A DNA stretch of 64,000 nucleotides from positions 124,001 to 188,000 of the forward strand of contig NZ_VXJW01000006.1 in NCBI RefSeq assembly GCF_008692845.1, written 5' to 3'. The first letter of the stretch is position 1; each line of letters starts with the position of its first letter. Below the pieces are notes generated by a model. It was not told the origin of the DNA. It made no database searches and saw only the letters and a list, made by a program, of their open reading frames with translations. Source of the DNA: Salmonella enterica subsp. arizonae (GTDB taxonomy: Bacteria; Pseudomonadota; Gammaproteobacteria; Enterobacterales; Enterobacteriaceae). The translations under genes were made by a program, and so were the position numbers. Below, in pieces: positions 38,244-47,637 of this stretch.

Positions 38244-39542
38244 CTATTCAATCAATTTTAATAACGGCGACAAACACAACAATATTCCATATAACAAAAT
38301 AAGCCAGGTTTTCAGACCGCGTAATTTTTCCAGTTGCGTGACTTTATAAATGAGAAAAAAGGGAATGATACACGCGACAATACCATAAAGCGGGCTGCCC
38401 AACTGGAAAAAGACCAGTACCGAGACGCGAAACGAAACCCAAATAACCAGAGTGATAACGATAAAGACGCAGATTCCTGAGGTCAGTAACCGTGGGTTGA
38501 CGTTTTTGATATCCATAACGCGACTCAATACATTCAGGACAATACCTTTAAGCGCTTCGTGAAAACCTAAATAAATACCAAAGAATGCGGTAAGTACGGC
38601 AAAAATATTGAGGATAGTAGAGGTAATGTGGATTATCTGGCCAGGAATTACCTGAGCTGCCAGCGCCAGGGCGGAAATATTCTGCTCAAATGCTGACACC
38701 GCTTCTTCATGGCTAATGGAGAAAGTAAATGAAAACGAGAAAAAGAGAATAATGGCAATCAGCGTAATATAACTAATGCGGTGCGTGCGAATCGCCATCC
38801 GGGTGGCCTGCACACGGTCAGGCTCGCGCTTACGATAGGCGATGTTCATTGGGTTTAGCACCTGAATAAAGACCGCAGAAAAGAAGCAGAATGGGATAGT
38901 GAGTAGTACGTCGCGAAAGAAAACCGATGCGGCGGGAAAGGCGGAAATATTGCTAAAGTTCCAGTGCGGGATCATCGCAAAACCGAATACCAGAATGATC
39001 CCGACTTTCACCACCACCATCGGGCCGGAAATTTTAAATAATAGTTTTTCCCCACCGGAGGCAATCGCGACCAGCACGGCGAAAATCGCAACTTTATAGA
39101 TAATAGACTGCGAAAGATCAGCCTCAGTAAGGCCGAAGGTTTTTATATAGGAGGCGCTGTCGAAAACAACCGACAGGGAGTAAATAAACACCCCATGAAT
39201 AATCATAAGAAAGTAGATTACGCCGAGAAAAACGCCCCAGTTTTTGCCAAGATAGTGGCTGATAATGTCGGTATAATCGTCACAGGTTTCGCTTTCAGAC
39301 AACGTTTTTAGATAAATATCCTGCACAATATAGGTAGCGGGATAGGCGATGATAAAAGCGGTAATAAAAACCCAGATCCCCTTGAGACCGATTTGCACTG
39401 GCATTAAGACGGTACCGGCGCCGATCGCCATACCGATACATAAGAGTACCCAGCCAAAATCATATTTTGTAAACGGTAATCTCGTTGAAAGCGGTGTGGT
39501 CGTTGCTTTACTGTTATTTAATTGTAATGTGTCGTCCTGCAT
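38244..39542 (-). CDS. yhjV: YhjV, amino-acid transporter of the HAAAP family
   Basis: A 432-residue integral membrane protein with about 11 hydrophobic helices, close to E. coli YhjV and related to SdaC/TdcC serine-threonine transporters. The first helix begins [21 protein letters not shown], with the family GAG motif; later segments are [17 protein letters not shown] and LSPLLKLIE at the end. The substrate is not established. The ATG at 39542 ([10 protein letters not shown]) has AGGGGG upstream and fits the family start; an extra 12 in-frame codons upstream are not used. It is convergent with dppF. Immediately upstream, on the same strand, lies a methionine gamma-lyase remnant, an arrangement that may once have been lyase plus permease. 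Confidence 0.92.
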   Translation of the reverse strand: MQDDTLQLNNSKATTTPLSTRLPFTKYDFGWVLLCIGMAIGAGTVLMPVQIGLKGIWVFITAFIIAYPATYIVQDIYLKTLSESETCDDYTDIISHYLGKNWGVFLGVIYFLMIIHGVFIYSLSVVFDSASYIKTFGLTEADLSQSIIYKVAIFAVLVAIASGGEKLLFKISGPMVVVKVGIILVFGFAMIPHWNFSNISAFPAASVFFRDVLLTIPFCFFSAVFIQVLNPMNIAYRKREPDRVQATRMAIRTHRISYITLIAIILFFSFSFTFSISHEEAVSAFEQNISALALAAQVIPGQIIHITSTILNIFAVLTAFFGIYLGFHEALKGIVLNVLSRVMDIKNVNPRLLTSGICVFIVITLVIWVSFRVSVLVFFQLGSPLYGIVACIIPFFLIYKVTQLEKLRGLKTWLILLYGILLCLSPLLKLIE

Positions 39543-39659
39543 AGAGCCCCCTGCCCAAAATATACGTAGCTCTCTCATAAAGAATGCTGCCTATAACCAG
39601 GCTATAGTGCCTTGATACCCGATGCGGCAAACCGGTGACAGCGGTTCGCCGCGCAATCG

Positions 39660-39905
39660 TCAGAATGCTGCTTTTCTGCTGGCGCGTTCAAGGTCATGAA
39701 TAATATCGTCGGGATCTTCAGGTCCCGCTGAAAGACGGATAAGTTCGTCGGTAATACCTGCTTTTAGCCATTCCTCTGGCGCAACAGGCGAATATGTCAT
39801 AGACGCAGGATGCTGAACGAGGGTTTCGGTATCACCGGGACTGGCCGCGAGGAGGCATAATTTACAGAATTGAGCGGCTGACTGCCAGCCTCAGAAATGC
39901 TGAAT
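39660..39905 (-). pseudogene. Methionine gamma-lyase (MegL-like) C-terminal remnant
   Basis: Reading the minus strand to the TGA at 39660: [20 protein letters not shown], then [40 protein letters not shown] and SRKAAF. From recall the Citrobacter freundii methionine gamma-lyase ends [66 protein letters not shown], so identity is high. Just upstream [11 protein letters not shown] continues the similarity (LEAGRRMINSVE) in another frame, showing a frameshift near 39865-39870. The PLP-binding domain, over 300 residues, is missing. The active enzyme splits methionine to methanethiol, ammonia and 2-oxobutanoate. Confidence 0.8.
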
Positions 39906-40071
39906 GTATTCTGGCAAATAAAAGTAGTCGTCTGCGAAGCGTCACGCAGATTGCAGGTTAGCGCCGTGCCGGGGCGGGTGTTTTACCGTAATATCAGCAG
40001 CAAGCTGGGTGTACCCGGTGAGGCGCAATGTTGCGGGGGCTTGATCCCCGGCGGCATAGGTTGCTGGATAG

Positions 40072-40130
40072 AGAAAACCCCCGCACGTTGACTGGTATAA
40101 ACCTGGCAACCTGACGGGGGCTAACTTGAA
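40072..40130 (-). ncRNA. Rdl-type antisense RNA to ldr (candidate)
   Basis: On the minus strand, starting in the C/G-rich AGCCCCCGTCAGG region, the sequence folds into a long hairpin closed by CCCCCG and CGGGGG and ends with GGGGGTTTTCT, a terminator-like end. It lies upstream of the ldr frame on the opposite strand, where E. coli Rdl RNAs lie. Ends are approximate. Confidence 0.5.
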
Positions 40131-40184
40131 CCCAAACACTTTAAGGATAGCCGCGAACGGTTGCCATTGCAACAAGGCGGCTAT

Positions 40185-40292
40185 ATGACGCTTACGCAGT
40201 TGGGCGTGGCCTTCTGGCACGATCTGGCGGCGCCGATCATTGCTGGCATTATCGCCAGTTTGATCGTCAACTGGCTACGTGACAGGAAGTAG
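40185..40292 (+). CDS. Ldr-family type I toxin peptide
   Basis: A 35-residue peptide: MTLTQLGVAFWHDLAAPIIA, then GIIASLIVNWLRDRK. It is nearly identical in length and pattern to E. coli LdrD (MTFAELGMAFWHDLAAPVIA and so on, from recall). It is a single hydrophobic helix with a basic tail, expected to insert in the inner membrane. Position agrees: E. coli ldrD lies between yhjV and bcsG. An antisense hairpin RNA candidate lies upstream on the other strand, and a terminator follows. It appears complete. Confidence 0.85.
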   Translation: MTLTQLGVAFWHDLAAPIIAGIIASLIVNWLRDRK

Positions 40293-40339
40293 CGCGTTTT
40301 GAGCGTCTGTCCGCCGTAATGGCAACATGCGCCCGAACC

Positions 40340-40370
40340 AGGCCGCAGGGGAAACCTTGCGGCCTTTTTC
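40340..40370 (+). terminator. Terminator after ldr
   Basis: AGGCCGCAGG-GGAA-ACCTTGCGGCCT followed by TTTTC. It ends just before the stop of the convergent bcsG. Confidence 0.85.
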
Positions 40371-40373
40371 GGT

Positions 40374-42053
40374 TTACTGCGGGTAAGGCACCCAGTCGCC
40401 GCCATTCAGACGAACGTAGGGCTTACCCTGGTACTGAATCACCACCGCATTGGCGTTTTCTGAAATCGGCGCGGTTTGCGGCAGATTGCTGGTCAGCTTG
40501 TTCCAGTTCACACTGTCTTCGGTAAAGAGCTTACCATCCACGGCGCGTACGACCAGTTCGGAAATCGCCAGGTAGCTGCTCGGCTGGTTAATATCAATCG
40601 GCGCGCCCTCATGCGGGGCTTTCATGCCAAAAAATTTCACGCCCGCCGGGACGTTGGTGATGGAGGGGCTGGGAATATCGCGCAGGCCTGAGATCTGCAT
40701 TCTGTCGCCCTTCAGCGCGCCGCCGTGCTCCGGTACGACCACTACCATCACCTTACGCCCGGATTTCTCCAGCTCGGTAAAGAAGGCGTCCAGTTCATCG
40801 AACAGTTTCTGCGCGCGGATTTTATAATCCGCCGTTTTGCTGACGCCGGGGAAGTGGTTGCCGTCGTGTAACGGCAGCAGGTTAAAGAAGGTCGCGGAAC
40901 GGGAGTTGGCTTCACGCTCTTCCCCTGACAACCAGCGGTTCAGTACCGCCAGATCGTCATAGACCGGCGAGCCGTCGAATGACAGCAGGGCGGTCGGCAG
41001 GCCGGACTGGTTCATCAGCTCGCTCTGCATACCGCCGTTTTCGCGAACTTCTTTCAGGAAGCCGCCAAATTCGCCGTTATGATCCATCATCAGATGCTGA
41101 GTAAAGCCCAGTTTCGCCAGATTATCGAACAGATAACACTCGTTATCGGCTGGCTGATAAAGCCGGGTATGCGATGGTTGACCACAACTGGCGCGCAGCA
41201 GACGAATGGCCGCCGGGCCGCTGTAAGACGTACCGGAATTAAAGTGTTTAAACAAAATGTCAAAATGCGACCATAGCGGATGTGACATCAGGCCTGCCGC
41301 TTCGACATCCGACCAGGAAAGCGAACAAATATTGATTACCAATAGGTCGAACGGCTGTGCGTCAGGCGGAAGCTGCGCAGGGAACGTCGTTTTCCGCTTT
41401 GCTTCCGCGGTATAGAAGGTGTTCAACCAGGCGTTCAGATTCGCGGTCGTCGGCGGCGCGGTTTGCGCAGGCATATCGCCAATGACCGGCTTATCGCCTG
41501 CTGTCGCGACGGTAGCGGCCGCATTACCGCCGGTCGTCGTCACTGTATCGGTTGGTTGGCCTGCCGGCCACAGCGTAAAAACCGGGCCGGTTAATGTCAG
41601 GACGTTCAGCCATACCATGATGACGACCACAAACACTGTGACCCGAACCCACTGTGACAAAAATAGCCAGGCGACCAGTAGTGCGAAGACGGCGCCGATC
41701 ATTTGCCAGTTAATAAAACGGGTAATCAGATCGAGCATATAACCGGAGCTGAACTCCGCCACCTGCGTACCTTGGCTTATAATGCTTTGCGGGCCGGGCA
41801 GCCAGGTATCGTGCCAGAACAGCGCGAAGCCGACCGGAACAGCAATCCAGTGGCGTAGCCGATGGAGGCGATATTTTGGTATTGGCATCAGCAGGAACGC
41901 CATGAATACCAGATTCAGTAAAGGATGAAAATTCAGGTAGCCTGCCCACAGCAGGCCAAATTTCACCAGAAAATAGAAGTTCCAGCCGGAAAGACCGCGC
42001 CAGTATTGCCAGAGCGGAGAAGGCATTGAGGGAGTTTGAGTATGTTGAGTCAT
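40374..42053 (-). CDS. bcsG: BcsG, cellulose phosphoethanolamine transferase
   Basis: A 559-residue inner-membrane enzyme that modifies cellulose with phosphoethanolamine. The N-terminal third has about four to five membrane helices ([35 protein letters not shown]). The periplasmic zinc-dependent catalytic domain shows [10 protein letters not shown] (Cys), [20 protein letters not shown] (nucleophile Ser region), [11 protein letters not shown] (His) and [13 protein letters not shown] (Glu-His), in line with the residues reported for Salmonella BcsG. The start overlaps bcsF by 4 bp. It is last in the bcsEFG operon. Confidence 0.95.
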   Translation of the reverse strand: MTQHTQTPSMPSPLWQYWRGLSGWNFYFLVKFGLLWAGYLNFHPLLNLVFMAFLLMPIPKYRLHRLRHWIAVPVGFALFWHDTWLPGPQSIISQGTQVAEFSSGYMLDLITRFINWQMIGAVFALLVAWLFLSQWVRVTVFVVVIMVWLNVLTLTGPVFTLWPAGQPTDTVTTTGGNAAATVATAGDKPVIGDMPAQTAPPTTANLNAWLNTFYTAEAKRKTTFPAQLPPDAQPFDLLVINICSLSWSDVEAAGLMSHPLWSHFDILFKHFNSGTSYSGPAAIRLLRASCGQPSHTRLYQPADNECYLFDNLAKLGFTQHLMMDHNGEFGGFLKEVRENGGMQSELMNQSGLPTALLSFDGSPVYDDLAVLNRWLSGEEREANSRSATFFNLLPLHDGNHFPGVSKTADYKIRAQKLFDELDAFFTELEKSGRKVMVVVVPEHGGALKGDRMQISGLRDIPSPSITNVPAGVKFFGMKAPHEGAPIDINQPSSYLAISELVVRAVDGKLFTEDSVNWNKLTSNLPQTAPISENANAVVIQYQGKPYVRLNGGDWVPYPQ

Positions 42054-42241
42054 TTTTTGTCTGCCTTGACTTTCGTAGCGCGGCGCAGAGTTCCGGCTGG
42101 TTTTACATAGCGAGGTTTGGCAAATAACAGCCGGGTAGTGTCACTGATACGGCGTAGCGAATGACGCGCCAGATACCCCAGCGGAAAGAAAATCAGCGCG
42201 CAAAAAAGGATAATTTGCACGATATCGCTGATGGTCATCAT
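42050..42241 (-). CDS. bcsF: BcsF, small membrane subunit of the cellulose machinery
   Basis: A 63-residue single-pass protein: residues 3-24 ([21 protein letters not shown]) are hydrophobic, and the rest is basic. It matches E. coli BcsF (YhjT), which recruits BcsE to the membrane. Overlaps of 4 bp with both bcsE and bcsG indicate tight translational coupling. Confidence 0.92.
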   Translation of the reverse strand: MMTISDIVQIILFCALIFFPLGYLARHSLRRISDTTRLLFAKPRYVKPAGTLRRATKVKADKK

Positions 42242-43809
42242 GATACACGCTCCGCGGTGTCGTCGAGCAAGCGCAGGGGTTCAGGAATACGACGCCAGAT
42301 GCGACCATCGTGTTCGGCATTTATGACCGGGTCGGCGCGTTTCGCCAGCGGTAGCGGCGTTCCCCACAGTTCCGGCGACAATAAGCGCATTTGCACCAGC
42401 TCCGCGCTGATTTGCTTATCTTCGAACCAGACCATACGATTAGAGAAAATATCGCCTGTGGGCAAAGGGAAAATATGGTTTAACGCGGTATCCAGATCGT
42501 TCACCCGGCAGAATGATAAAAACAGCACCAGACGGTTGCCGCCGATGGTCATAATATCGCCGGTTCGGTTTGGCCGACATAATGTCAACGCCTGCTCAAC
42601 CCGAATGCCCGGCACCGGACGCAGCGCGACCAGAACGCCTTTCCCATCGGCGGGGAGCAGAGTGTTGCTCATCATCGTATGAACGGCATCGCAGAAGGTA
42701 TCCCACGGCTGAAAACCGCGCAGTTTCAACGGCTGCGTCATCGACAGTAGCGTGGTGATGTCTTCCGGTACGTAACGGCTGAACTGCTGCCCCTGCACGC
42801 TTTCAATAAGCGTCAGACAGCGTGAAAGCGGGGCGTTCCAGGGAATGATCATGTTGGCGCCGCAACCCAGCAGCAGGCGCTCATCGGTGGCGCGCAAACT
42901 GGCGATATTTTCACGCACGACAATTTTCAGCGCGCTTCCCCGCTGGCGCCGCAAAGTATGGATGCGACGAGCAAGCGGTTCGATTTGGTTATTCTGCGTC
43001 AGCGAAAAAATAATCGTCGCGGCCTGCGCCATACGCGCGTTGTTGAATAGCGCTTCGTTATTGTCGAAAAGCGCCCAGTGTTCCGAGAGCGGCGGCGCGC
43101 CTTCAAGGACGGCGACGTGGCTGAGAATGCGTTTTTCGTCGCTACGCGGCTGAATTGCCGTCTCCTCCTGATGGGATAGCGTCCAGCGTTCGTTCTGCTG
43201 ACAGAGCAATAACTGCTGTCGGGCGCTGACGCCTTTTTCGTTACACCAGAAGGCAATGTCGAACAAATGTTGGTCACCCTGAAAACGTAAACTGGCGAGG
43301 CCGAAAAGTGAACGATACTCGCCCATCAGCAACGAGGACTGTTTATCACTATTATTACAAGGGTTAATAACTAACAATGAACAGTGATGAAAGCGAGTCC
43401 ATTTATTCATTTTTTCCAGCCATTTATGCAGGCTTTCTGACGTAATATTTTGCCACGTATTATTTGCACAAATAAGAATGAAGAAGTAATGCGTCGGGTT
43501 TACAGAACAAAGTAAATCGTGAGGCAAAGAGTATAGCCCTTTTTCTGAGACCGGCATGGTAAATAAGCGGATTTTATCCGGCCCGTGAGATTCATCTAAT
43601 TTAATGACTTTGCCAGGATTACCTGCCATGCCGATGACGGCAACGTTTGCATTCTCTGTTTGTGACGCAATCGTTTGATTCACCAGGCTGATGGCATCTT
43701 GCTGGCGATCGACGTTAATCCACCAGACACCGCCGATTGGCATATGGCGCAGTTCATCCCATAATGATGAGATGCCGAGAGAAAATACAGGGTCCACAGT
43801 GTCCCTCAT
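42238..43809 (-). CDS. bcsE: BcsE, cyclic-di-GMP-binding protein for cellulose production
   Basis: A 523-residue cytoplasmic protein. The C-terminal GGDEF I-site-like (GIL) domain carries the RxGD motif in [18 protein letters not shown], which binds c-di-GMP. The N-terminal region is receiver/NTPase-like ([32 protein letters not shown]). It is required for maximal cellulose synthesis and interacts with BcsF, BcsR and BcsQ. It is first in bcsEFG, divergent from bcsRQABZC with 244 bp between them, which holds both promoters. Confidence 0.94.
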   Translation of the reverse strand: MRDTVDPVFSLGISSLWDELRHMPIGGVWWINVDRQQDAISLVNQTIASQTENANVAVIGMAGNPGKVIKLDESHGPDKIRLFTMPVSEKGLYSLPHDLLCSVNPTHYFFILICANNTWQNITSESLHKWLEKMNKWTRFHHCSLLVINPCNNSDKQSSLLMGEYRSLFGLASLRFQGDQHLFDIAFWCNEKGVSARQQLLLCQQNERWTLSHQEETAIQPRSDEKRILSHVAVLEGAPPLSEHWALFDNNEALFNNARMAQAATIIFSLTQNNQIEPLARRIHTLRRQRGSALKIVVRENIASLRATDERLLLGCGANMIIPWNAPLSRCLTLIESVQGQQFSRYVPEDITTLLSMTQPLKLRGFQPWDTFCDAVHTMMSNTLLPADGKGVLVALRPVPGIRVEQALTLCRPNRTGDIMTIGGNRLVLFLSFCRVNDLDTALNHIFPLPTGDIFSNRMVWFEDKQISAELVQMRLLSPELWGTPLPLAKRADPVINAEHDGRIWRRIPEPLRLLDDTAERVS

Positions 43810-44053
43810 GTCATTATTTTAACTATTTATCAGTTTACTAGCGAAAGCACAGAAATAAACCTAACATTGAAATTAAAACGCATCAGATTTAGCATGTGAA
43901 TCAATTTGTCCGGCAGGATGCCCTGTAACTCTGCGCTTTGCATTTTTACACATTATAAATGATGTCACGGAAAGGCGAAAAATTAGCGTTCTCCCGTATT
44001 GACGACGGGGCGTAACGCTGCCAGTTAGAAATATTTAAAAGGGAGCAACCAGA

Positions 44054-44242
44054 ATGTATAACAATGAACCTGGCGCTCAGTCCGATCCAACGTTGGGCTA
44101 CACTTTTCAAAATGATTTTCTGGCATTAAGCCAAGCGTTTTCACTACCTGAAATAGATTATACCGATATTTCCCAGCGCGAACAGTTGGCGACGGCGATT
44201 AAAAGATGGCCGCTCCTGGCTGAATTTGCGCAACAACATTAA
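44054..44242 (+). CDS. bcsR: BcsR, small regulator of cellulose synthase
   Basis: A 62-residue cytoplasmic protein (YhjR): MYNNEPGAQSDPTLGYTFQN, then an amphipathic C-terminal part FLALSQAFSLPEIDYTDISQ. It forms a complex with BcsQ in the secretion assembly. GGGAG lies 7 bases before the ATG; bcsQ starts 11 bp after its stop. Confidence 0.92.
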   Translation: MYNNEPGAQSDPTLGYTFQNDFLALSQAFSLPEIDYTDISQREQLATAIKRWPLLAEFAQQH

Positions 44243-44253
44243 GGAAGCCATGA

Positions 44254-45006
44254 ATGGCGATTCTGGGATTGCAGGGCGTGCGCGGTGGGGTGGGAACCAC
44301 ATCTATCACCTCAGCACTCGCCTGGGCGTTACAAATCTTAGGGGAAAATGTCCTGGTGATTGACGCCAGCCCCGATAACCTGCTGCGCATGTCGTTTAAC
44401 GTCGACTTCGTCCATCAGGGCGGTTGGGCGCGATCGTTGCTGGACGGCCAGGACTGGCGTGATGCCGGGTTACGTTATACCTCGCAGCTTGATCTGCTGC
44501 CGTTTGGACAGCTCACCGCGAAAGAGCGGGAAAATCCGCAGGCCTGGCAGGAGACGCTGGGAGAGATCGGATCTGCTATCCAGGCGCTGAAAGCGAGCAG
44601 GCGTTATAGCTGGATTTTACTGGACTTACCCTACGGCGCGTCACCACTGACACGGCAGCTGGTGAGCCTCTGCGACCATACGCTGGCGATAGCCCGGGTT
44701 GACGCCAACTGCCATATTCGCCTTCATCAACAGGCGTTGCCTGCCGGAGCGCATATTCTGATCAATGATTTACGTATCGGCAGCCAGTTACAGGACGATC
44801 TGTACCAGGTCTGGCTGCAAAGCCAGCGCCGATTACTGCCTGTCGTGATCCATCGCGATGAAGCGATGGCGGAGTGCATGGCGTCGAAGCAACCGTTAGG
44901 CGAATATCGCAGCGATTCGTTGGCCGCCGAAGAGGTGTTAACGCTGGCGAACTGGTGCCTGTTGCACGATGCGGGCGACAAAACGTCCGCCGGGAGCCCG
45001 TTATGA
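44254..45006 (+). CDS. bcsQ: BcsQ, MinD/ParA-like ATPase of the cellulose machinery
   Basis: A 250-residue SIMIBI ATPase. The P-loop reads GVRGGVGTTSITSALAWAL: compared with the ParA consensus KGGxGKT, the leading Lys is Arg and the P-loop Lys is Thr, as in E. coli BcsQ. LVIDASPDNLL and ILLDLPYGASPL are the other nucleotide-site segments. It works with BcsR and BcsE at the cell pole. The frame is complete, unlike E. coli K-12, where bcsQ carries an early stop. It overlaps bcsA by ATGA. Confidence 0.95.
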   Translation: MAILGLQGVRGGVGTTSITSALAWALQILGENVLVIDASPDNLLRMSFNVDFVHQGGWARSLLDGQDWRDAGLRYTSQLDLLPFGQLTAKERENPQAWQETLGEIGSAIQALKASRRYSWILLDLPYGASPLTRQLVSLCDHTLAIARVDANCHIRLHQQALPAGAHILINDLRIGSQLQDDLYQVWLQSQRRLLPVVIHRDEAMAECMASKQPLGEYRSDSLAAEEVLTLANWCLLHDAGDKTSAGSPL

Positions 45007-47627
45007 GCGCCCTTTCCCGGTGGCTGCTTATCCCGCCGGTTAGCGCGCGTTTGAGCGAGCGCTATCAGGGTTACCGCCGCCACGGCGCGTCGCCATTTAG
45101 CGCAGCGCTCGGCTGCCTGTGGACGATTCTGGCGTGGATAGTGTTTCCGCTTGAGCATCCGCGCTGGCAGCGTATTCGCGCCGGGCATAAAGCGCTTTAT
45201 CCGCATATTAACGCCGCCCGCCCGCGCCCGCTGGACCCGGCTCGATATCTCATTCAGACCCTCTGGCTGGTAATGATCTCGTCGGCTAAAGAACGTCATG
45301 AACCGCGCTGGCGGTCATTTGCGCGCTTGCAGGGCGTTCGGGGACGTTACCATCAATGGATGGATACCTTACCGGAACGGGTGCGCCAAAAGACAACGCA
45401 CCTGGAAAAGGAAAAAGAGCTGGGACATCTTAGCAACGGCGTCCGACGTTTTATTCTCGGCGTTATCGTCACCTTTTCGCTGATACTGGCGCTGATCTGT
45501 ATTACCCAGCCATTTAACCCGCTATCGCAATTTATCTTCCTGGTGTTGCTGTGGGGCGTTGCGCTATTGGTACGACGTATGCCGGGACGGTTTTCCGCGC
45601 TGATGCTCATCGTGCTGTCGCTGACGGTCTCCTGTCGTTATATCTGGTGGCGTTATACCTCGACGCTAAACTGGGACGACCCGGTAAGTCTGGTGTGCGG
45701 ATTGATTTTGCTCTTCGCGGAAACCTACGCCTGGATTGTGCTGGTGCTGGGGTACTTCCAGGTGGTGTGGCCGCTGAATCGTCAACCGGTGCCGTTGCCG
45801 AAGGAGATGTCGCAGTGGCCGACGGTGGATATTTTTGTGCCGACCTACAACGAAGACCTTAACGTTGTAAAAAATACCATTTACGCCTCGCTGGGCATTG
45901 ACTGGCCGAAAGACAAGCTGAATATCTGGATTCTTGATGACGGCGGGCGTGAATCATTTCGTCAGTTTGCCCGCCACGTTGGCGTGCATTACATTGCCCG
46001 CGCCACGCATGAACACGCCAAAGCCGGCAACATCAACAATGCGCTAAAACACGCGAAAGGCGAGTTTGTGGCGATCTTCGACTGCGACCATGTGCCGACG
46101 CGCTCATTTTTGCAAATGACGATGGGCTGGTTCCTGAAAGAGAAACAACTGGCGATGATGCAGACGCCGCATCATTTCTTCTCCCCGGACCCGTTTGAGC
46201 GCAACCTGGGACGTTTTCGTAAAACGCCTAACGAAGGCACGCTGTTTTACGGACTGGTGCAGGACGGTAACGATATGTGGGACGCCACTTTCTTTTGCGG
46301 ATCGTGCGCGGTGATTCGCCGTAAGCCGCTGGATGAAATTGGCGGTATCGCCGTTGAGACGGTGACGGAAGATGCGCATACTTCGCTCCGGCTGCACCGG
46401 CGAGGTTATACCTCAGCGTATATGCGCATTCCGCAGGCGGCGGGGCTGGCGACGGAAAGCCTGTCGGCGCATATCGGGCAGCGTATTCGTTGGGCGCGGG
46501 GCATGGTGCAAATTTTCCGTCTCGATAACCCGCTGTTTGGTAAAGGCTTAAAACTGGCGCAGCGGCTGTGCTACCTCAATGCGATGTTCCATTTCTTGTC
46601 CGGCATTCCGCGCCTGATCTTTCTGACCGCGCCGCTGGCTTTTCTGCTGCTGCACGCCTATATCATTTATGCGCCTGCGCTGATGATTGCGCTATTTGTT
46701 TTACCGCACATGATCCACGCCAGCCTGACTAACTCGAAGATTCAGGGCAAGTATCGTCACTCTTTCTGGAGCGAAATCTATGAAACGGTACTGGCATGGT
46801 ATATCGCGCCGCCGACTCTGGTCGCGTTGATCAATCCGCACAAAGGGAAATTTAACGTCACGGCGAAAGGCGGGCTGGTGGAAGAGAAGTACGTCGACTG
46901 GGTCATCTCGCGTCCGTATATCTTCCTTGTCTTGCTTAACCTGCTCGGCGTGGCGGCGGGCGTATGGCGATACTATTACGGGCCGGAAAATGAAACGCTG
47001 ACCGTCATCGTTAGCCTGGTGTGGGTCTTCTACAACCTGGTCATTCTCGGCGGCGCGGTTGCGGTTTCGGTAGAAAGTAAACAGGTCAGGCGTGCGCATC
47101 GGGTAGAGATTGCCATGCCTGGGGCCATCGCCCGCGAAGATGGCCATTTGTTCTCCTGTACCGTGCATGACTTCTCCGATGGCGGGTTAGGCATCAAGAT
47201 CAATGGTCAGGCGCAGGTGCTGGAAGGACAGAAAGTGAACCTGTTGCTTAAACGCGGGCAGCAGGAGTATGTCTTTCCAACGCAGGTGGTGCGCGTAACG
47301 GGCAATGAGGTCGGGCTGCAACTGATGCCGCTCACCACCAAACAACATATTGATTTTGTTCAGTGTACTTTCGCTCGCGCCGATACGTGGGCGCTTTGGC
47401 AAGATAGCTTCCCGGAAGATAAGCCGCTGGAAAGCTTGCTGGATATTCTGAAGCTGGGCTTCCGCGGCTATCGCCATCTCGCGGAGTTCGCGCCGCCTTC
47501 AGTAAAAGTAATTTTCCGATCGTTGACGGCGTTAATTGCCTGGATTGTATCGTTTATTCCGCGTCGCCCGGAGCGGCAAGCGGCGATACAGCCGTCGGAT
47601 CGGGTTATGGCTCAGGCTCAACAATGA
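45003..47627 (+). CDS. bcsA: BcsA, cellulose synthase catalytic subunit
   Basis: An 874-residue processive family-2 glycosyltransferase making beta-1,4-glucan from UDP-glucose. After several N-terminal helices the catalytic domain shows ILDDGGRESF, FDCDHVPTRS (DxD), VTEDAHTSLRLH (TED) and QRIRWARGM (QxxRW). The C-terminal PilZ domain has RRAHRVEI and DFSDGGLGI, the RxxxR and DxSxxG motifs that bind c-di-GMP. The ATG at 45003 overlaps the bcsQ stop; earlier in-frame starts would add residues inside bcsQ and are rejected. All key residues are intact. Confidence 0.97.
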   Translation: MSALSRWLLIPPVSARLSERYQGYRRHGASPFSAALGCLWTILAWIVFPLEHPRWQRIRAGHKALYPHINAARPRPLDPARYLIQTLWLVMISSAKERHEPRWRSFARLQGVRGRYHQWMDTLPERVRQKTTHLEKEKELGHLSNGVRRFILGVIVTFSLILALICITQPFNPLSQFIFLVLLWGVALLVRRMPGRFSALMLIVLSLTVSCRYIWWRYTSTLNWDDPVSLVCGLILLFAETYAWIVLVLGYFQVVWPLNRQPVPLPKEMSQWPTVDIFVPTYNEDLNVVKNTIYASLGIDWPKDKLNIWILDDGGRESFRQFARHVGVHYIARATHEHAKAGNINNALKHAKGEFVAIFDCDHVPTRSFLQMTMGWFLKEKQLAMMQTPHHFFSPDPFERNLGRFRKTPNEGTLFYGLVQDGNDMWDATFFCGSCAVIRRKPLDEIGGIAVETVTEDAHTSLRLHRRGYTSAYMRIPQAAGLATESLSAHIGQRIRWARGMVQIFRLDNPLFGKGLKLAQRLCYLNAMFHFLSGIPRLIFLTAPLAFLLLHAYIIYAPALMIALFVLPHMIHASLTNSKIQGKYRHSFWSEIYETVLAWYIAPPTLVALINPHKGKFNVTAKGGLVEEKYVDWVISRPYIFLVLLNLLGVAAGVWRYYYGPENETLTVIVSLVWVFYNLVILGGAVAVSVESKQVRRAHRVEIAMPGAIAREDGHLFSCTVHDFSDGGLGIKINGQAQVLEGQKVNLLLKRGQQEYVFPTQVVRVTGNEVGLQLMPLTTKQHIDFVQCTFARADTWALWQDSFPEDKPLESLLDILKLGFRGYRHLAEFAPPSVKVIFRSLTALIAWIVSFIPRRPERQAAIQPSDRVMAQAQQ

Positions 47628-47637
47628 TGATAATGCG

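Noticed and set aside
44041-44053. Unusual start control of bcsR
   Set aside because: An ordinary GGGAG ribosome site at normal spacing precedes the ATG.
44874-45002. N-terminal extension of BcsA starting within bcsQ
   Set aside because: The ATG at 45003 overlaps the bcsQ stop in the usual ATGA manner and gives the known 874-residue length.
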